Source: Longispora fulva (lineage in GTDB: Bacteria > Actinomycetota > Actinomycetes > Mycobacteriales > Micromonosporaceae). From it: 64,000 bases of DNA. How positions within the stretch are numbered: position 1 is the stretch's first letter; each line of letters opens with the position of its first letter. The position numbers and the translations under genes were made by a program. The stretch is from NCBI RefSeq assembly GCF_015751905.1, contig NZ_JADOUF010000001.1, positions 5,580,001 through 5,644,000 of the forward strand. The letters run 5' to 3'. Below, in pieces: positions 42,441 through 52,439 of the stretch. A model generated the notes under the pieces. It was not told the origin of the DNA, ran no database searches, and was given only the letters and a program-made list of their open reading frames with translations.

Positions 42441-43148
42441 CTAGCCCAGCGGCCCGGGCTCGACCACCGGAAGGTCGGTGACCGCGGACCGGGTCGCGCC
42501 GAGCGGCACCTGGACGAGGCTGCCGGCGCCGTTCTGGAGCTGGAGCACGCCGTACGCGATGGGGCCGAACATCGGGTTGACGTCCGTCGTGTGCCGGGCC
42601 TGCGCGCCGAGCAGCAGCTGCTTGACGCCCAGCGCGGACGCCAGGGTCGCCGGCGGCAGGGCCTTGCGCATGTCGGCGATCTGGGCTGCCTCCGGGATGG
42701 CCTTGAGCTTGACGGCCTGCGCGAGCACCTCGGAGTAGTCCGCGTCGGTCGGCTGGACGGCCGGGGCCTTCACGATCACCGCCTGGTACGCCTTGAACTC
42801 GGCGATGATCCGGGTCAACTGGCTGTTCTCGGCAAGCCCGAACTGCTCGGCGCTGGCGGCGACGTCCACCTGAGCCGGCGGGAGCTTGCCCTCGGAGACG
42901 AGGTCCTTGCCCAGCTGGCCGATCACCCAGGAGCTGACGATCTGGGTACGCAGCCCGGCCTGGGCGACCTTGTCGTCCTTGGACTTCTGGGCCGTGGTGA
43001 ACTCCTTGACCATCCCGTCGACCTGGGCGGTCGTCAGCCGCGCGTCGCCGACATACGCGGCGGTGTCGGGGCCCTGCTGGCAGCCGGTGAGCCCGAGGGC
43101 ACCGACGGCGGCGATGGTGACGACGGCGAGTACCCGACGACGGTTCAC
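42441..43148 (-). CDS. SurA N-terminal-domain-like lipoprotein
   Basis: A 235-aa exported lipoprotein (lipobox 'LGLTGC', lipid cysteine near 23). The mature N-terminus 'AAYVGDARLTTAQVDGMVKE' and helices that follow match the SurA/PrsA-like chaperone N-domain; no PPIase domain is present. It may be a periplasm-side folding chaperone. GGGAGGA lies six bases before the GTG. Its position between mfd and mazG is, as far as I recall, common in actinobacteria. Confidence 0.82.
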   Translation of the reverse strand: MNRRRVLAVVTIAAVGALGLTGCQQGPDTAAYVGDARLTTAQVDGMVKEFTTAQKSKDDKVAQAGLRTQIVSSWVIGQLGKDLVSEGKLPPAQVDVAASAEQFGLAENSQLTRIIAEFKAYQAVIVKAPAVQPTDADYSEVLAQAVKLKAIPEAAQIADMRKALPPATLASALGVKQLLLGAQARHTTDVNPMFGPIAYGVLQLQNGAGSLVQVPLGATRSAVTDLPVVEPGPLG

Positions 43149-43186
43149 GTGCGCTCCTCCCAGAGCGGAGATTGTCTACCCGCAGA

Positions 43187-46100
43187 CTAGTCGAGCAGGC
43201 TGGACAGGAACTCCCGGCACCACCGCATCAGCGGCACGTCCCGCAGCGGCTCGCCGCCGACCCGGCGGGTCGAGGGCCTGGGCAGCGAGATCGTGTCCGC
43301 CGCCTGCTTGTACACGGCCTCCGGGTAGAGGCGCTTGAGGCGCATCTGCTTGGAGTCGGGGAGCACCAAAGGCCCGAACCGAACAAATTTTCCCTGTACC
43401 GAGATGTCGGCCAGCCCGTACTCGCGCGCGGCGAGCCGCAGGCCGGCCACCTCGACGAGGTTCGCGACCGGCTCGGGCGGGTTGCCGTACCGGTCCCGGA
43501 GCTCTGCCGTGACCGCTTCCAGCCCGGCGAGGTCGCGCACCTCGGCCAGCTTGCGGTACATCTCCAGGCGCAGCCGCTCGGCGGAGATGTAGTCGTGCGG
43601 GATGTGCGCGTCCACCGGCAGGTCGACCTTGACGTCGGCCGGCTCCTCCTCGGCCGTGTCGCCCTTGAACGACGCGACCGCCTCGCCGACCATCCGGATG
43701 TACAGGTCGAAACCGACGCCCTCGATGTGCCCGGACTGCTCGCCGCCGAGCAGGTTGCCGGCGCCCCGGATCTCCAGGTCCTTCATCGCCACGAACATGC
43801 CGGCCCCGAGTTCGGTGTGCTGCGCGATGGTGGCCAGCCGCTCGTGGGCGTGCTCGGTGAGCGGCTTCTCCGGCGGGTACAGGAAATAGGCGTAGGCCCT
43901 TTCCCTGCCCCGGCCGACCCGGCCGCGGATCTGGTGCAGCTGCGACAGGCCCAGCAGGTCGGCGCGCTCCACGATCAGGGTGTTGGCGTTCGGGATGTCG
44001 ATGCCCGACTCGATGATCGTGGTCGCGATCAGGACGTCGAACTCCTTCTCCCAGAAGCCGACCATCACCTTCTCCAGCGCGTCCTCGCCCATCTGGCCGT
44101 GCGCCGTGACGATCCGGGCCTCGGGCACCAGCTCGCGGAGCTTCTTCGCCGTGCGGTCGATCGACTCGACCCGGTTGTGCAGGTAGAACACCTGGCCGTC
44201 GCGGAGCAGCTCCCGGCGGATGGTGGCCGCGACGGTCTTCTCCTCGTACGCCGCGACGGAGGTGAGCACCGGGTGCCGCTCCTCCGGCGGGGTGGCGATC
44301 GTGGACATCTCCCGGATGCCGGTGATCGCCATCTCCAGGGTGCGCGGGATCGGGGTCGCCGACATCGCCAGCACGTCGACGTTCGTGCGCAGGGCCTTGA
44401 GATGTTCCTTGTGCTCGACGCCGAACCGCTGCTCCTCGTCGACGATCACGAGCCCGAGCTGCTTGAACTTCGTCGAGGCCGACAGCAGCCGGTGGGTGCC
44501 GATCACGATGTCGGCGGAGCCGTTCGCCAGCGCCTCCAGGGTGAGGGTCGTTTCGCGAGGCGTCTGGAACCGCGACAGCTGCCTGATCGTCACCGGGAAC
44601 TGGCTCATCCGCTCGGTGAACGTGTTGAAGTGCTGCTGGGCGAGCAGCGTCGTCGGCACCAGCACCGCGACCTGCTTGCCGTCCTGCACCGCCTTGAACG
44701 CGGCGCGGACCGCGATCTCCGTCTTGCCGTACCCGACGTCGCCGCAGATCAGCCTGTCCATCGGGACCTGCTTCTCCATGTCGCCCTTGACCTCGTCGAT
44801 GGCCGACAGCTGGTCGGGGGTCTCCGTCCACGGGAACGCGTCCTCCAGCTCGCGCTGCCAGGGCGTGTCCGGGCCGAACGCGTGGCCCTTGGAGTTCTGC
44901 CGGGCCGCGTAGAGCTGGATGAGCTGGGCTGCGATCTCCCGGACCGCCTTGCGCGCGCGGGCCTTGGACTTCTGCCAGTCCGAGCCGCCCATCTTGTGCA
45001 GCGTCGGGTTCTCGCCGCCGACGTAGCGGGACAGCTGGTCGAGCTGGTCGGTGGGCACGAACAGCCGGTCGCCGGGCTGGTTCTTCTTCGTCGCCGCGTA
45101 CTCGATGACCAGGTACTCGCGCTCCGCGCCGTTGACCGTGCGCTGGACCAGCTCGACGTAACGGCCGATGCCGTGCTGCTCGTGCACCACCAGATCGCCG
45201 GCCCGCAGTTCGAGGGGGTCGATGGTGTTCCGGCGGCGGGACGGCATCTTGACCGCGTCCCGGTTCGTCGCGCCCCGGCCGCCGGTGACGTCGTTGCCGG
45301 TGATGATCGCGAGCTTGTGCGCCTCGTCGATGAGGCCGTGTTCCAGGTTGCCGGTGGTGACCGTGATCCGGCCGCGCTCCGGCAGCGTGTCCAGGGACCG
45401 GGCGGACAGCGGGCCCATGTCGGCCTCGCGGAGCAGCTCCAGGGCGCGCTCGGCCGGGCCGTGGCCGGCGAAGACGAGCACGACCCGCCAGCCGTCGGCC
45501 GCCCAGCGGCGGACGTCGCCGAGCAGGGCCGCGCCGTCGCCGTGGTAGAGCGGGGCCGGCTGGGAGGTGGACTCCAGGCCGCCCAGGTCCGCCTCATCCA
45601 CGATGCCGAACGGGCTCAGCGACCACCACCGCTGGCCCAGCTCGCGGGCGTGTTGGGCCACGTCGCCCAGGCTGCGGAAGGTCGCGGCGCCCAGGTCGAT
45701 CGGCGCCTGGCCGCCGACCGCGGCTGCGGCCCAGCTCGCCTCCAGGAACTCCTCGGAGGTACGCACCAGGTCCGCCGCCCGGCCCCGGATCCGCTCCGGG
45801 TCGCACAGCACGACGGTCGTGTTGGTCGGCAGGCAGTCCAGCAGCAGCTCCAGCCGGCCGGCGCCGAGCACCGGGGCGAGGGACTCCATGCCCTCGACCG
45901 CGATGCCCTCGGCGAGCTTCGCGCACATCTCCGCCAGCCCCGGATACGCACCCGCCAGCTCGGCGGCCCTGGCCCGGACCGGGGCGGTGAGCAGCAGCTC
46001 GCGGCACGGCGGCGCGACCAGCACATCGGCCTTGTCGAGCGAACGCTGGTCGGCCACGGCGAAGTAGCGGATCTCCTCGACGTCGTCGCCCCAGAACTCG

Positions 46101-46678
46101 ACCCGCAGCGGGTGCTGCTCGGTGGGCGGGAAGATGTCCAGGATGCCGCCGCGCACCGCGAACTCGCCGCGCTTCTCGACCAGATCCACCCGGTTGTACG
46201 CGATGTCGACGAGCCGGGTGACCGTGTCGTCGAGGTCGTAGCGCTGGCCGGCGCGCAGCTCGACCGGGACCAGGTCGCCGAGGCCCTCGAGCTGGGGCTG
46301 GAGCACGCTGCGCACCGGGGCGACGACCACCCGGACGTCGTTGGACCCCGCCAGGCGGCGCAGCACGGCGAGGCGGCGGCCGACCGTGTCCGACCGGGGG
46401 GACAGCCGCTCGTGCGGCAGGGTCTCCCAGGCCGGGAAGATCTCGACGGTGCCCTCGGGGAGGAGGTCGCCGAGGGCCGCCGCCAGCTCCTCGGCCTCGC
46501 GGGTGGTGGCGGTGACGGCGAGGACGGTGCCCTCTCCCGCCGCCGCGTTCGTCGCCGCAGCGGCCACGAACGGTCGAAGGGCCGGTGGGCCGGTCAGCTC
46601 CAGGTCGGTGCCGCCCTTGCGGGAGGCGGCTACGACGGGGTCGTCGAGGGTCGCGGCGAGCAGGCCGGCGAGCTGCAT
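43187..46678 (-). CDS. mfd: Transcription-repair coupling factor Mfd
   Basis: A 1163-aa SF2 translocase that removes stalled RNA polymerase and recruits UvrA. The UvrB-homology region is N-terminal, the RNA-polymerase-interacting domain with 'GDLVVHEQHGIGRYVEL' is near 490-510, helicase motif I 'CGDVGYGKTEIA' near 645, the DEEQ box 'IVDEEQRFGVEHKE', 'MSATPIPRTLEMA', and motif VI 'HQIRGRVGRGRERAYAYF'. The C-terminal TRCF domain is complete. ATG 46678 with GGAG seven bases upstream is the conserved start. Confidence 0.97.
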   Translation of the reverse strand: MQLAGLLAATLDDPVVAASRKGGTDLELTGPPALRPFVAAAATNAAAGEGTVLAVTATTREAEELAAALGDLLPEGTVEIFPAWETLPHERLSPRSDTVGRRLAVLRRLAGSNDVRVVVAPVRSVLQPQLEGLGDLVPVELRAGQRYDLDDTVTRLVDIAYNRVDLVEKRGEFAVRGGILDIFPPTEQHPLRVEFWGDDVEEIRYFAVADQRSLDKADVLVAPPCRELLLTAPVRARAAELAGAYPGLAEMCAKLAEGIAVEGMESLAPVLGAGRLELLLDCLPTNTTVVLCDPERIRGRAADLVRTSEEFLEASWAAAAVGGQAPIDLGAATFRSLGDVAQHARELGQRWWSLSPFGIVDEADLGGLESTSQPAPLYHGDGAALLGDVRRWAADGWRVVLVFAGHGPAERALELLREADMGPLSARSLDTLPERGRITVTTGNLEHGLIDEAHKLAIITGNDVTGGRGATNRDAVKMPSRRRNTIDPLELRAGDLVVHEQHGIGRYVELVQRTVNGAEREYLVIEYAATKKNQPGDRLFVPTDQLDQLSRYVGGENPTLHKMGGSDWQKSKARARKAVREIAAQLIQLYAARQNSKGHAFGPDTPWQRELEDAFPWTETPDQLSAIDEVKGDMEKQVPMDRLICGDVGYGKTEIAVRAAFKAVQDGKQVAVLVPTTLLAQQHFNTFTERMSQFPVTIRQLSRFQTPRETTLTLEALANGSADIVIGTHRLLSASTKFKQLGLVIVDEEQRFGVEHKEHLKALRTNVDVLAMSATPIPRTLEMAITGIREMSTIATPPEERHPVLTSVAAYEEKTVAATIRRELLRDGQVFYLHNRVESIDRTAKKLRELVPEARIVTAHGQMGEDALEKVMVGFWEKEFDVLIATTIIESGIDIPNANTLIVERADLLGLSQLHQIRGRVGRGRERAYAYFLYPPEKPLTEHAHERLATIAQHTELGAGMFVAMKDLEIRGAGNLLGGEQSGHIEGVGFDLYIRMVGEAVASFKGDTAEEEPADVKVDLPVDAHIPHDYISAERLRLEMYRKLAEVRDLAGLEAVTAELRDRYGNPPEPVANLVEVAGLRLAAREYGLADISVQGKFVRFGPLVLPDSKQMRLKRLYPEAVYKQAADTISLPRPSTRRVGGEPLRDVPLMRWCREFLSSLLD

Positions 46679-46745
46679 TGATCTACTCCAGGCACGGCGA
46701 AGATCCCAGCTCTGCGCGAACCGGGGGGACTTCAGCCTATCTCGG

Positions 46746-47759
46746 TCAGTAGCGGACGGTGACGCGTCGGGCGGGGCCGTCGATGGTGACGTGCCCGCCG
46801 TACGGCAGGAGGAGCTGCGGGTCGGTGTGCCCGATGTCCAGGTTGTGCACGACGAGCACGCCCGGCGCGTACTCCGCGAGGGCCCGGCGGACCGCCGCGC
46901 GCTGGGCGTCCGGGTAGTGCGGATCACGTCCGCGCAGGTCACCGGCCTTCGGGCGGCCCAGGAGCACGGCGGAGAACTGGCCGAGGATGCCGCGCTCGCC
47001 CATGCACATCAGCATCCGGTACACGTCCGTCGCGCTCGGGCGTTCCTCCGAGGTCTCCAGGAACAGGACGTGGCCGGAGTAGTCGGCGCCGATGTGGGTG
47101 CCCACCGCCAGGTTCCAGTCGAGGATCTCCAGGTTGCCGCCCCACAGCCGGCCCTCGACGACCCGGTCGGCGTTGTCCCAGGTCCAGCCGCCGCCCGGCA
47201 TCAGGTCCGGCTCGGTCTCCAGGTGCTTCGGCTCCGCCCAGTCGCGGCTGACGTCGGTGAACCCGTCCGCAGGGGTCAGCTCGAAGTCGCCCCCGTCGAA
47301 CAGGGCCGCGCGCCAGGACGCCTCGGTCAGCGGGTGCAGCGCGCCGCCCCGGCCCAGCTCGACCATCACGCTGCCGCCGTGCAGGCCGCTGACGCCCAGG
47401 GTGAACAGGTAGTTGAGGAGGTTGGTGTTGTCGGAGTACCCGATGAAGAGTTTGGGGGTGGCTCTGAGCAGCTCCGGGTCGAGGTGCCGCAGGAGGGTGA
47501 TCTGGTCGTCGCCGCCGATGCTGGCGACCACGGCGCGGATGTCCGGATCGGCCCAGGCGGCGTGCAGGTCACGGGCCCGGTCGGCGGGCGCGGACCGCAG
47601 CACCCGCGTCGTCGGGTACTCCACCGGCACCAGGCCGAAGGTCTCCCGCAGCCGCCGGAGCCCCAGCTCGAACGGGTGCGGGAACAGCTCGGGGAGCCCG
47701 CCGGACAGGGAGAGGACGGCGACGCGGTCGCCGGGCTGGAGCCGGGCCGGGGTGATCAT
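46746..47759 (-). CDS. LD-carboxypeptidase (peptidase S66 family)
   Basis: A 337-aa serine peptidase that trims L,D-linked peptides, classically tetrapeptides of recycled murein; some members confer microcin resistance (MccF). The nucleophile is in 'FIGYSDNTNLLNYL', the Glu and His of the triad lie in the C-terminal domain ('LLFLETSEERPS'-like segment and 'DIGHTDPQLLLPYG'). I use ATG 47759 ('MITPARLQPGDRVAVLS', the usual family start); a GTG at 47795 is also in frame. Confidence 0.9.
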   Translation of the reverse strand: MITPARLQPGDRVAVLSLSGGLPELFPHPFELGLRRLRETFGLVPVEYPTTRVLRSAPADRARDLHAAWADPDIRAVVASIGGDDQITLLRHLDPELLRATPKLFIGYSDNTNLLNYLFTLGVSGLHGGSVMVELGRGGALHPLTEASWRAALFDGGDFELTPADGFTDVSRDWAEPKHLETEPDLMPGGGWTWDNADRVVEGRLWGGNLEILDWNLAVGTHIGADYSGHVLFLETSEERPSATDVYRMLMCMGERGILGQFSAVLLGRPKAGDLRGRDPHYPDAQRAAVRRALAEYAPGVLVVHNLDIGHTDPQLLLPYGGHVTIDGPARRVTVRY

Positions 47760-47861
47760 CCCCAGAGCCTGCCAGCCCGGATTCTCCCCCGCCACCGGTT
47801 TCCGGCGATCATGAAACGGGGCCAGCTGCGTGTTATTCCTCTTAACCGATATGTCAGCCCA

Positions 47862-47867
47862 TAGGCT
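47862..47867 (+). promoter_or_regulatory. Candidate -10 of the 490-aa membrane protein gene
   Basis: TAGGCT lies 20 bases before the ATG at 47888, which also has GGAGGTGG. No -35 recognised. Confidence 0.35.
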
Positions 47868-47887
47868 ATCGGGGTGGAGGTGGCGAA

Positions 47888-49360
47888 ATGAGCGACAAAA
47901 GCCCCAAGGGGAACCCGGGTCCCGCCGAGGAGCCGGCCGCTGCCTCCGGCGCTGGCGGGGCCGAGGCCGGGCCGGCCGACGCCGAACTGCCGTCCGTCGC
48001 CACCGACTGCTGGCCCACCGGGGAGAAGGTCGACCCCGCGGGCGGCACGAAGGATCCGGGCGAGGGCCAGGAGGCCGGCGGTGCGATGGCCGCTGCCGCG
48101 GGCTTCCCCGCCGAGGCCGGACCGCAGGACGGCGCGACCGGCACCGGTCCGCACACCGCCAGCGGATCGCACTTCGCCGGCGGCGACCCCGCCCAGGACG
48201 CCCCGACAGGGGCTTCCGCCGAGACTCCGGCCGACGCCGGCGGCTCCCACCGCAACGGCGCGAAGCGCGGCAAGCACGCCGCCCCCCGGCACCGGATCTG
48301 GCAGGCGCTGTGGTTCATCCCCGAGCCGGTCAACGACCGCTGGTGGCGCAGCTGGTTCTTCCGCTCCCTGCTCCTACTCACCGGGGTCCTGCTGCTCACC
48401 GGCCTGTTCATCGGCTCCTACGTCGGCGCGCTGCACAACCCCACCCCGAAGGACGTCCCGGTCGGGGTCGTCAAGGGCGACGCGACGGCGGCGTCCGTGC
48501 TGTCGCGGCTGCGGGAGGCGGGCGACACGCTCAAGGCCGTGGAGTACCCGGACGCCGCGGCGGCGACGTCGGCGCTGCAGAAGCGCCGGGTCTACGCGGT
48601 CCTCACGTTCACCTCCGACGCCACCGAGCCGCCGAAGGCCGACCAGCCGGCGCCGGCGACCGGGGCGGCGCTGACCGTGGCCACCGCGGCGAGCGCGTCG
48701 GCGGTCCAGGTGATCACGGGGGTACTGACGACGGCGCTGGACGCGGCGAGCGTACCCGTCACGGTCACCGACATCGCCCCGCTCGACGCCGAGGACCCGC
48801 ACGGCCTGGCCCCGTTCTACCTGGTGGTGGGTTGGATCGTCGGCGGCTACCTGGCCGCGACCGTGCTGGCCCTGTCGACGGGCACCGTGCCGCGCAACTT
48901 CGAACGGGCGACCCTGAGGCTGGCGGCGCTGGCCGGCTTCGCTGCGCTGGCCGGCTTCATCGGGGCCCTGATCACCACGCACATCCTGGACATCTGGCCG
49001 GACCATCTGCTCGGGCTGAGCGTCGTGGGGGCGCTGGTCGTGTTCGCGGCGGCGGCGGCCGCGTCGGCGCTGTCGGGGTGGCTGGGGATGGCCGGCACCG
49101 GGGTCGCGATCCTGCTGTTCGTGATCCTCGGCAACCCGGGCTCCGGCGGCATCTACGCCCCGGAGCTGCTGCCGTCGTTCTTCCGGAGCCTGCACAACTG
49201 GGTACTCCCCGGCCTCGGCACCGACCTGGCCCGCTCCGTCGTCTACTTCGCCGCCAAGGGCCCCGGCCGGGCCGTCACCGGCCTGGTGGCCTACGCGGGG
49301 GTCGGCGTCCTCGGCCTGCTCGCCGCCACGGCGGTGCTCGGCAAGAAAGGTGACCGGTAA
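47888..49360 (+). CDS. Membrane protein with disordered N-terminus, DUF3533/YhgE-like plan
   Basis: A 490-aa protein. The first 130 residues are Ala/Gly/Pro-rich and charged, predicted disordered and cytosolic. A TM helix (about 160-185) is followed by a large extracytoplasmic domain ('KDVPVGVVKGDATAASVL' onward) and then about five TM helices at 295-490. One helix, a large outside domain and a C-terminal helix bundle is the plan of YhgE/Pip and DUF3533 proteins, related to ABC-2 permeases. No ATPase is adjacent. Function unknown. Confidence 0.65.
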   Translation: MSDKSPKGNPGPAEEPAAASGAGGAEAGPADAELPSVATDCWPTGEKVDPAGGTKDPGEGQEAGGAMAAAAGFPAEAGPQDGATGTGPHTASGSHFAGGDPAQDAPTGASAETPADAGGSHRNGAKRGKHAAPRHRIWQALWFIPEPVNDRWWRSWFFRSLLLLTGVLLLTGLFIGSYVGALHNPTPKDVPVGVVKGDATAASVLSRLREAGDTLKAVEYPDAAAATSALQKRRVYAVLTFTSDATEPPKADQPAPATGAALTVATAASASAVQVITGVLTTALDAASVPVTVTDIAPLDAEDPHGLAPFYLVVGWIVGGYLAATVLALSTGTVPRNFERATLRLAALAGFAALAGFIGALITTHILDIWPDHLLGLSVVGALVVFAAAAAASALSGWLGMAGTGVAILLFVILGNPGSGGIYAPELLPSFFRSLHNWVLPGLGTDLARSVVYFAAKGPGRAVTGLVAYAGVGVLGLLAATAVLGKKGDR

Positions 49361-49403
49361 GTAAGAGACGCACGACACGGAGATCGGGGCCCGCACCTCC
49401 CGA

Positions 49404-49409
49404 TAGGGT
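49404..49409 (+). promoter_or_regulatory. Candidate -10 of ppc
   Basis: TAGGGT, which would give a leader of about 75 bases before the GTG at 49493. Confidence 0.3.
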
Positions 49410-49492
49410 GAGGGCATTCCCGGACAGTGCGGTCAGGGGCCCCACCCACCGGAACCTCGCCGCGCCAGCGCGCCCGAGGGAAGGAGCCGTCC

Positions 49493-52165
49493 GTGCTCGA
49501 AGAAGACGCCGAACTCCGCGCCGACGTCCGCCGGCTGGGCACTCTGCTCGGCCAGGCCCTGGTCCGGCAGGAGGGGCCGGCGCTGCTGGATCTGGTCGAG
49601 GACGTCCGGGCCCTGGTCCGCTCCGACGCCGACGCGGCAGCCGCCCGGCTCGAGGCGCTCGACGTGGCGACCGGCATCCAGCTGAGCCGGGCGTTCGCGA
49701 CGTACTTCCACCTGGCCAACATCGCCGAGCAAACCCACCGGGGCCGCGAGCTGCGCCGTCGCCGGGCCGCGGAGGGCGGCTGGCTGGAGCAGGTCGCCCG
49801 CGCGATCACGGCGAAGAACGTGCCCCGGTCCGAGATCGCCCGGGCCTCCGAGCGGCTCGCCGTGCGGCCGGTGTTCACCGCGCACCCGACCGAGGCGGCC
49901 CGCCGGTCGATCCTGACCAAGCTGCGCGCCGTGGCCGACATCCTCGACGCCGAGGCCGCGCAGCTCGCGCAGGGCTTCGCCTCCGACGCCGACGAGCGGC
50001 TCGCCGAGCAGATCGACCTGCTCTGGCAGACCGACGAGCTGCGGCTGTCCCGCCCTGACCCGACCGACGAGGCCCGCAACGCCGTGTACTACCTGGCCGA
50101 CCTGTACGCGGAGGCCGCCCCCCAGGTGCTCACCGACCTGGCCGGCACCCTGTCGGGGCTGGGCGTCGAGCTGGCCCCGACCGCGCGCCCGCTGACGTTC
50201 GGCTCGTGGATCGGCGGGGACCGCGACGGCAATCCGTACGTGACCCCGCAGGTGACGCGGGACGTCCTGTTGTTGCAGCACGAGTACGGCATCCGGGCGG
50301 CGGAGAAGGCGATGGACGCGCTGCTCAACGAGTTGAGCGTGTCGCGACGGCTCCGCCCGGTCAGCCTCGACCTGGCCGCCAGCGTCGCCACCGACCTCGA
50401 CCGGCTGCCCGAGCTGCCGGAGCGGGTCCGCCGGGTGAACGCCGAGGAGCCGTACCGGCTGAAGATCCGGTGCATCAAGCTCAAGCTGGCCAACACCCGC
50501 GAACGGCTCGCCGCCGGGGCTGCGCACCGGCCGGGCCACGACTACCTGGGCGCCGACCAGCTGATCACGGACCTGGAGCTGATCCGCGACTCGCTGGACC
50601 GCAACGGCGGGCACCTCGCGGCCACCGGCCGGCTCAGTTCCCTGATCCGGGTCGTCGCGGCGTTCGGGCTGCGGCTGGCGACCCTCGACGTGCGGGAGCA
50701 CGCCGACGCCCACCACGGCGTGCTGGCGCAGCTCTACGCGCACGTCGGCGAGGTGGACTACAAGACCCTCAGCCGCGAGCAGCGCACGGAGCTGCTGATC
50801 GGCGAGCTGTCCTCCCGCCGCCCGCTGTCCACCCCGGACACCCCGCTCAACGCGGCCGGCACGAAGACCCTCGGCGTGTTCCGGGCGATCCGCGCGGCCA
50901 GGGACCTGTTCGGCCCGGACATCATCGAGTCCTACATCGTGTCCATGACCCAGGGCATCGACGACGTGCTCGCCGCCGTCGTGCTGGCCCGCGAGGCGGG
51001 GCTGACCGGCATCGGGTTCGTGCCGCTGCTGGAGACGCCGGCCGAGCTGTCGGCGGGCGGGGAGATCCTGGACGCGCTGCTCAGCGTCGCGCCGTACCGG
51101 AACCTGGTCGGCGACGTGCAGGAGGTGATGCTGGGCTACTCCGACTCGAACAAGGAGGCCGGCATCACGACGTCGCAGTGGGCCATCCACCAGGCCCAGC
51201 GCTCGCTGCGCGACGTCGCGGCCAAGCACGGGGTGCGGCTGCGGCTGTTCCACGGCCGGGGCGGCACGGTCGGGCGGGGCGGCGGGCCGACGCGGGAGGC
51301 GATCCTGGCCCAGCCGTACGGCACGCTCGACGGGGCGATCAAGGTGACCGAGCAGGGCGAGGTGATCTCGGACAAGTACACCCTGCCGGCCCTGGCCAGG
51401 GAGAACCTGGAGCTGTCGCTGGCCGCCGTCCTGGAGGCCTCGGTGCTTCACACCTCCCCCCGGCAGCCGTCGGCGTCGCTGGAGTCGTGGAACTCGGCGA
51501 TGGACGTGGTCTCCGGTCGCGCGTTCACCACCTATCAGGGCTTGGTCAACGACCCGGAGCTGCCCGCGTACTACTGGGCGGCCAGCCCCACCGAACTGCT
51601 CGGCGCGCTGAACATCGGCTCCCGGCCGGCCAAGCGGCCCGACGCCGGCGCCGGGCTCGGCGGGCTGCGGGCCATCCCGTGGGTGTTCGGCTGGACCCAG
51701 TCCCGCCAGATCGTCCCCGGCTGGTACGGCGTGGGCTCCGGGCTGGCTGCCGCGCGCGAGGCGGGGCTGGGCGACTCCCTCGCCGAGATGTACGAGCGGT
51801 GGGACTTCTTCCGGACCTACCTCTCCAATGTGGAGATGACCCTGGCGAAGACGGACCTGGCGATCACCAGGCGCTACGTGACAGAGCTGGTCCCGGCGCA
51901 CCTGCACCGGTTCTACGACCAGATCGTGGCCGAGCACGCCTCCACGGTCCGCGAGGTGCTCGCGATCACCGGCGAGTCGGAGCTGCTGGAGAACCAGCCG
52001 ACGTTGCGCCGCACCCTGGTGGTCCGCGACACCTACCTGGAGCCGTTGCACCACCTGCAGGTCGCGCTGCTCAAGCGGCACCGGCAGAAGCCCGACCCGC
52101 TGCTGGAACGGGCCCTGCTGACCACGATCAACGGCATCGCGGCGGGGCTGCGCAACACCGGGTGA
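49493..52165 (+). CDS. ppc: Phosphoenolpyruvate carboxylase
   Basis: An 890-aa anaplerotic enzyme fixing bicarbonate onto PEP to form oxaloacetate. Catalytic H131 is in '[12 protein letters not shown]', K554 in '[10 protein letters not shown]' and R589 in '[14 protein letters not shown]'. The C-terminus ends in the family '[12 protein letters not shown]', whose Asn contributes to the allosteric aspartate site. GTG 49493 has AAGGAG six bases upstream; an in-frame start further 5' is less likely. No obvious operon partners. Confidence 0.97.
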   Translation: MLEEDAELRADVRRLGTLLGQALVRQEGPALLDLVEDVRALVRSDADAAAARLEALDVATGIQLSRAFATYFHLANIAEQTHRGRELRRRRAAEGGWLEQVARAITAKNVPRSEIARASERLAVRPVFTAHPTEAARRSILTKLRAVADILDAEAAQLAQGFASDADERLAEQIDLLWQTDELRLSRPDPTDEARNAVYYLADLYAEAAPQVLTDLAGTLSGLGVELAPTARPLTFGSWIGGDRDGNPYVTPQVTRDVLLLQHEYGIRAAEKAMDALLNELSVSRRLRPVSLDLAASVATDLDRLPELPERVRRVNAEEPYRLKIRCIKLKLANTRERLAAGAAHRPGHDYLGADQLITDLELIRDSLDRNGGHLAATGRLSSLIRVVAAFGLRLATLDVREHADAHHGVLAQLYAHVGEVDYKTLSREQRTELLIGELSSRRPLSTPDTPLNAAGTKTLGVFRAIRAARDLFGPDIIESYIVSMTQGIDDVLAAVVLAREAGLTGIGFVPLLETPAELSAGGEILDALLSVAPYRNLVGDVQEVMLGYSDSNKEAGITTSQWAIHQAQRSLRDVAAKHGVRLRLFHGRGGTVGRGGGPTREAILAQPYGTLDGAIKVTEQGEVISDKYTLPALARENLELSLAAVLEASVLHTSPRQPSASLESWNSAMDVVSGRAFTTYQGLVNDPELPAYYWAASPTELLGALNIGSRPAKRPDAGAGLGGLRAIPWVFGWTQSRQIVPGWYGVGSGLAAAREAGLGDSLAEMYERWDFFRTYLSNVEMTLAKTDLAITRRYVTELVPAHLHRFYDQIVAEHASTVREVLAITGESELLENQPTLRRTLVVRDTYLEPLHHLQVALLKRHRQKPDPLLERALLTTINGIAAGLRNTG

Positions 52166-52169
52166 ACCG

Positions 52170-52319
52170 CTACTGCGGCGTGGGCAGCAGGGCCAGCTCG
52201 GCGATCACCCGGACCCCGTAGCAGCAGGCCCCGGCCAGGCCGACCGCGACGAGCACCCAGACGAGGGCGAGCCACCTCGGACTCCGGGGTGGCTCCTCGT
52301 CGGCGTTCTGGTCCCACAT
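52170..52319 (-). CDS. Small single-TM membrane protein
   Basis: A 49-aa open frame: an acidic/polar start ('MWDQNADEEPPRSPR'), one strong hydrophobic helix (about 18-42) and a short tail. Convergent with ppc, 4 bp apart. No family recognised and no convincing ribosome site; retained because the amphiphilic plan (charged start, single helix, stop) is typical of real small membrane proteins. Confidence 0.45.
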   Translation of the reverse strand: MWDQNADEEPPRSPRWLALVWVLVAVGLAGACCYGVRVIAELALLPTPQ

Positions 52320-52392
52320 CCGTTCAGGGTGCCACGGACGGCCGGGGCCGGTCCGGCCTGTTCGCGGGAAGCGCGACAACCGTCGACGATGT

Positions 52393-52398
52393 TAGATT
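52393..52398 (+). promoter_or_regulatory. Candidate -10 of the second RVLDTR-module protein
   Basis: TAGATT in an AT-richer stretch. It would place the transcript start near 52405, ruling out the in-frame ATG at 52389 and favouring the TTG at 52440 behind GGGGG. Confidence 0.4.
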
Positions 52399-52439
52399 CC
52401 TGTGCTCGTTTCGGTAGTCAGCAACATTCGGGGGTTTCG

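Noticed and set aside
43172-46681. An 1169-codon frame antisense to mfd
   Set aside because: Exact antisense of the mfd coding sequence, no recognisable domains; a composition artefact.
49433-52081. An 882-codon frame antisense to ppc
   Set aside because: Antisense shadow of a clear PEP carboxylase; no family features.
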